DNA of 64,000 nt from positions 310,001-374,000 of the forward strand of contig NZ_CADIKI010000007.1 in assembly GCF_902859935.1 (NCBI RefSeq). Reading direction: 5' to 3'. A program made the position numbers and the translations under genes. How positions within the stretch are numbered: position 1 is the stretch's first letter; the number at the start of each line of letters is the position of its first letter. Below are positions 62,201 through 64,000 of the stretch, piece by piece. The notes beneath the pieces are model-generated. The model saw nothing but the letters and a program-made list of their open reading frames with translations. It searched no databases and was not told the DNA's origin. The DNA is from Paraburkholderia fynbosensis (GTDB taxonomy: Bacteria > Pseudomonadota > Gammaproteobacteria > Burkholderiales > Burkholderiaceae).

Positions 62201-62797
62201 CAGCGCCCAGCCGTACAGGCCGAATTCGAGCATGTCGGCGATGTTCGACGGATTCACCACCGGCATGTGCCACGCCATCATCGCGAAGTCGCTCTGATGC
62301 GGCATCGACGACGACACGCAGCCGTGGTCGTCGCCCGCCACCACCAGCACGCCGCCATGCGGCGATGAGCCGTACGCGTTGCCGTGCTTCAGCGCGTCGC
62401 CCGCGCGGTCGACGCCGGGCCCCTTGCCGTACCACATGGCGAACACGCCTTCGACTGTGCGCTCGGGGTCCGCTTCGACCCGCTGCGTGCCGAGCACGGC
62501 CGTGCCGCCGAGTTCTTCGTTGATCGCCGGCAGAAAGCGGATGTCGCTCGCCGCGAGCAGCTTGTTCGCTTTCCACAGCTGCTGATCGACCATGCCGAGC
62601 GGCGAGCCGCGGTAGCCGCTGATGAAACCGGCGGTGTTCATGCCGCGGGTCTTGTCGAGCGCGCGCTGCATCAGCGCGAGCCGCACCAGCGCCTGGGTGC
62701 CGGTGAGGAAGATTCGGCCGCGCGTCGCGGTGAGATTGTCGGACAGCTTGTAGTCGGCGAGAGCGGGTGTGCCGTCGATGGGCAGACGAGCGGTCAT
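59210..62797 (-). CDS. Indolepyruvate ferredoxin oxidoreductase, single-chain type
   Basis: The 1195-aa protein fuses the subunits of indolepyruvate:ferredoxin oxidoreductase. The N-terminal part has RIFLTGTQALVRLALMQRAL and NTAGFISGYRGSPLGMVDQQ. The thiamine-diphosphate region has GIGCHFMASWMERDTTGLIQ and MGGEGVDWASHSMF. A ferredoxin-type cluster (VCEGCGDCGVQSNCLSVEP and SSCNKDYSCVNGFCPS) binds iron-sulfur. The C-terminal gamma domain has ILVTGVGGTGVVTVGALIS. It oxidatively decarboxylates aryl-2-keto acids, making acyl-CoA in amino-acid catabolism. The ATG at 62797 has GGAGA upstream. A convincing 1041-aa antisense frame exists but is a GC shadow. Confidence 0.95.
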   Translation of the reverse strand: MTARLPIDGTPALADYKLSDNLTATRGRIFLTGTQALVRLALMQRALDKTRGMNTAGFISGYRGSPLGMVDQQLWKANKLLAASDIRFLPAINEELGGTAVLGTQRVEADPERTVEGVFAMWYGKGPGVDRAGDALKHGNAYGSSPHGGVLVVAGDDHGCVSSSMPHQSDFAMMAWHMPVVNPSNIADMLEFGLYGWALSRFSGAWVGYKAISETVESGSTVDLDALQTHWAVPEDFTVPAGGLHNRWPDLPSLTIESRMHAKLDAVRHFARVNSIDKWIAPSPHANVGIVTCGKAHLDLMETLRRLDLTVADLEAAGVRIYKVGLSFPLEMTRIDAFVAGLSEVLVIEEKGPVIEQQIKDYLYNRTQGARPVIVGKHAEDGTLLLSSLGELRPSRVLPVFANWLAKHKPALDRRERVVDLVAPQILSNAADSVKRTPYFCSGCPHNTSTKVPQGSIAQAGIGCHFMASWMERDTTGLIQMGGEGVDWASHSMFTKTRHVFQNLGDGTYFHSGILAIRQAVAAKTTITYKILYNDAVAMTGGQPVDGSISVPQIARQVEAEGVSRFVVVSDEPEKYDGHHDLFPKGTTFHHRSEMDTVQRELRDTDGVTVLIYDQTCAAEKRRRRKKGEFPDPDKRLFINEEVCEGCGDCGVQSNCLSVEPVETALGRKRRIDQSSCNKDYSCVNGFCPSFVTVEGGKLKKAAGAAFDPQALAARVDALPVPATQLDAAPYDILVTGVGGTGVVTVGALISMAAHLEGKSASVLDFMGFAQKGGSVLSFVRFAARDEWLNQVRIDTQQADVLLACDMVVGASADALQTVRHGRTRIVVNTHAIPNATFVQNPDATLHADALIDKMRHAAGAERMSTCDAQALATRFLGDTIGANILMLGYAWQLGLVPVSFGAMMRAIELNNVAVTMNQLAFAIGRLAAEDPAALESLWQARRAAKQTVRVDTLDELIAHREGRLQTYGGAAYVKRYRALVDAARRAETAVDATSERVTRAVATTFYRLLAVKDEYEVARLHTDAAFREALEAQFEGVAGKDFGIKFNLAPPTLTRAQAGVNPSKKTFGQWMWPVLGMLAEWRGLRGTLLDPFGRTLERRMERELAGDYETTLLRALARLGATNLEDVEKLADLHARVRGYGHVKLANLAGVKRGERDLAARLQIDPATGEAVKKSLEEMKGAGQLRGIPVVVAK

Positions 62798-63077
62798 GGG
62801 TGAGTCTCCATGCAAGATGATTGCTGTTTTGCATCCGCGCGCGAGGGTGGGGACTACAAAGGCACGCTGCGGAAGAGACTCTATTTTTTAGCGCCGATTA
62901 GAGAGGATTTTTTCTACTTTGACGAGTAAGCAGCAAGCGGGCGCGACGAGCCGCGCTTTTTAGCGGGTCTTTGAGAGGGATCTGCCACGCGGCGGCGCGG
63001 TTCGGGTATGCCCTGGTGTGTCTCGGGTGCCGTCGGCACTGCCGGGTGCGGGCTTGCCGCGGCGCTTATCGAGCCAG

Positions 63078-64000
63078 TTATCGGGCCGCCGCTTTGACCG
63101 GCAGGCTCGCGTGAAGGGACGCCGCGTCGAGCGGCACGATCTCATCGAAGTGCGAATAGTCGATATGGCTCACGCCGTCCGTCTCGCTCATGATGTCGAC
63201 GAAACGATGCTGCCAGTAGATCTGATCGCAACGCCACGTGTGGCGCGCCTGCATGGTTTGCGAAGTCGATTCGTCGACCCCTTCGAGGGTGAGCAGCAGC
63301 GACGTGTCGCGCGCTTCGAGCGTCGCGGCGGTTTCGCCGAACAGCGGACTGCTTTCGTCGATGATATGCATCAGCGACCAGCCCAGCTTGAACACCGGAT
63401 GCTGATCGCGCACGAGCGTCAGGTCGTAGAGCTTGCGCAGCGTGAAGCCTTCCGCGGAGGTTTCCTGGCGCATGATGCGCAACCGCGCGTGGGCCTCGGC
63501 AATCACGTTCTGGCGCGCGTTGGCGGCGCGGACCATCAGCGTCATGCGGCCGTCGAGCGGACGGACAACCGCGTAGCGCGCGAACATGATCTTCGCGTGG
63601 GGGCGCGAAAAACGCGCGAAGATCAGCCCCGTCGCCAATGCGATGCCGGACATGCCGACGAAGATTTCCAGCGTCGCGATCCAGTGTGCGTAGACGGTTT
63701 GCGGGTGCATATCGCCGTAGCCGACCGTCGCGAGCGTCTCGACGCTAAAGAAAAACGCGCCGCCGAAACCCGCCGGATACTGATTGGCGATCGACGCGTG
63801 GCCCAGCATGTAAAGCGCGGCGAACGCCGTGTTGAGCAACATGAACAGCATCGCAAGCGAGACGAAGAACGTCGGCCAGCGCACCACCAGCGCGCGGTGA
63901 TAGAGATCTTGCCAGAACGGCGTGGGCATGCCATGCGCGATGATCACGCGATCGTCCAGACGTAGTTCACGGCTGCCGCGCGCACGACGTTCTGGCGCGC
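63078..64000 (-). CDS. KirBac-type inward-rectifier K+ channel, N-terminus outside window
   Basis: The frame is open to the right edge, so the gene begins beyond the window. The visible part has the slide-helix FWQDLYHRALVVRWPTFFVS, two membrane helices and the K+ filter ETLATVGYGDMHPQTVYAHW with TVGYGD. The beta-rich cytoplasmic IRK domain follows (RYAVVRPLDGRMTLMVRAAN, then HPVFKLGWSLMHIIDESSPL). It forms a tetrameric K+ channel of the inner membrane. It ends at a stop at 63078. The spacer 62798-63077 shows nothing else. Confidence 0.9.
   Translation of the reverse strand, partial: APERRARGSRELRLDDRVIIAHGMPTPFWQDLYHRALVVRWPTFFVSLAMLFMLLNTAFAALYMLGHASIANQYPAGFGGAFFFSVETLATVGYGDMHPQTVYAHWIATLEIFVGMSGIALATGLIFARFSRPHAKIMFARYAVVRPLDGRMTLMVRAANARQNVIAEAHARLRIMRQETSAEGFTLRKLYDLTLVRDQHPVFKLGWSLMHIIDESSPLFGETAATLEARDTSLLLTLEGVDESTSQTMQARHTWRCDQIYWQHRFVDIMSETDGVSHIDYSHFDEIVPLDAASLHASLPVKAAAR

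Noticed and set aside
59243..62368. A 1041-aa plus-strand frame antisense to the indolepyruvate oxidoreductase
   Set aside because: Its composition is Arg/His-rich GC shadow, and the opposite strand has all family motifs of a real enzyme.

Overview
The window looks like a chromosome segment of a Burkholderia/Paraburkholderia-type betaproteobacterium. It is GC-rich, and its core genes (DolP/YraP-like BON protein with a monohaem cytochrome c, NCS2 permease, CPA1 antiporter, EAL protein, CutC, single-chain indolepyruvate ferredoxin oxidoreductase, KirBac channel) are typical of that group. Into it is inserted a roughly 50 kb genomic island.

Island limits: the intact tRNA-Ala(CGC) gene at 702-777 carries the left attachment repeat (733-767). 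An identical 35-bp copy lies at 50671-50705, next to a tyrosine integrase (49132-50490). An 18-bp repeat found beside both ends is a candidate integrase arm site.

Island layout, left to right: (1) a replication/regulation block (1102-6443) with an HTH protein, a DUF3987/YfjI-type ATPase and an inovirus-Gp2/YagK-like Rep candidate; (2) a defence block (7073-12586) with a DUF262/DUF1524 (GmrSD/SspE-like) nuclease, an HNH nuclease coupled to a small kinase-like protein, and a divergent WYL regulator; (3) small genes and an uncharacterised two-gene module with a coiled-coil membrane protein (12676-16105); (4) two lipoproteins and an XRE regulator (16410-19234); (5) a plasmid/phage-like block on the minus strand (19241-24745: paralogous small proteins, membrane protein, RDF-like protein, YqaJ exonuclease, DUF932 protein, zinc-ribbon glycine-rich protein); (6) a large DNA phosphorothioation locus (25077-46891); (7) a nucleoside-deoxyribosyltransferase-like plus transmembrane pair (47394-48480); (8) the integrase. 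No conjugation genes are seen.

The centrepiece is the phosphorothioation locus. On the minus strand are sspB (DUF4007), sspC (P-loop ATPase), sspD (PAPS-reductase-like) and a GTGA-coupled small Cys-rich ORF. Convergent to them is a plus-strand operon with overlapping or near-overlapping genes: DptF/SspF-like ATPase, SspG-like protein, 1810-aa FtsK-type SspH/DptH-like ATPase, a degenerate SF2 helicase-like protein, a GHKL (paraMORC-like) ATPase and a PD-(D/E)XK-like nuclease. Upstream is an 867-aa Dnd-associated methyltransferase with a duplicated flanking domain and an apparent M15/Hedgehog-like metallo domain. sspBCD-sspFGH cassettes are known; the added helicase-like/GHKL/nuclease genes, the elaborate methyltransferase and the small fourth ORF are the parts most likely to be new. 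No cysteine desulfurase (SspA) is present, so a chromosomal IscS-type enzyme would have to supply sulfur.

Right of the island lie a GIY-YIG protein, a possible truncated SDR tail, and core metabolic and transport genes to the end, where the KirBac gene runs off the window. All functions are inferred from reading translated sequence; no database search was possible.
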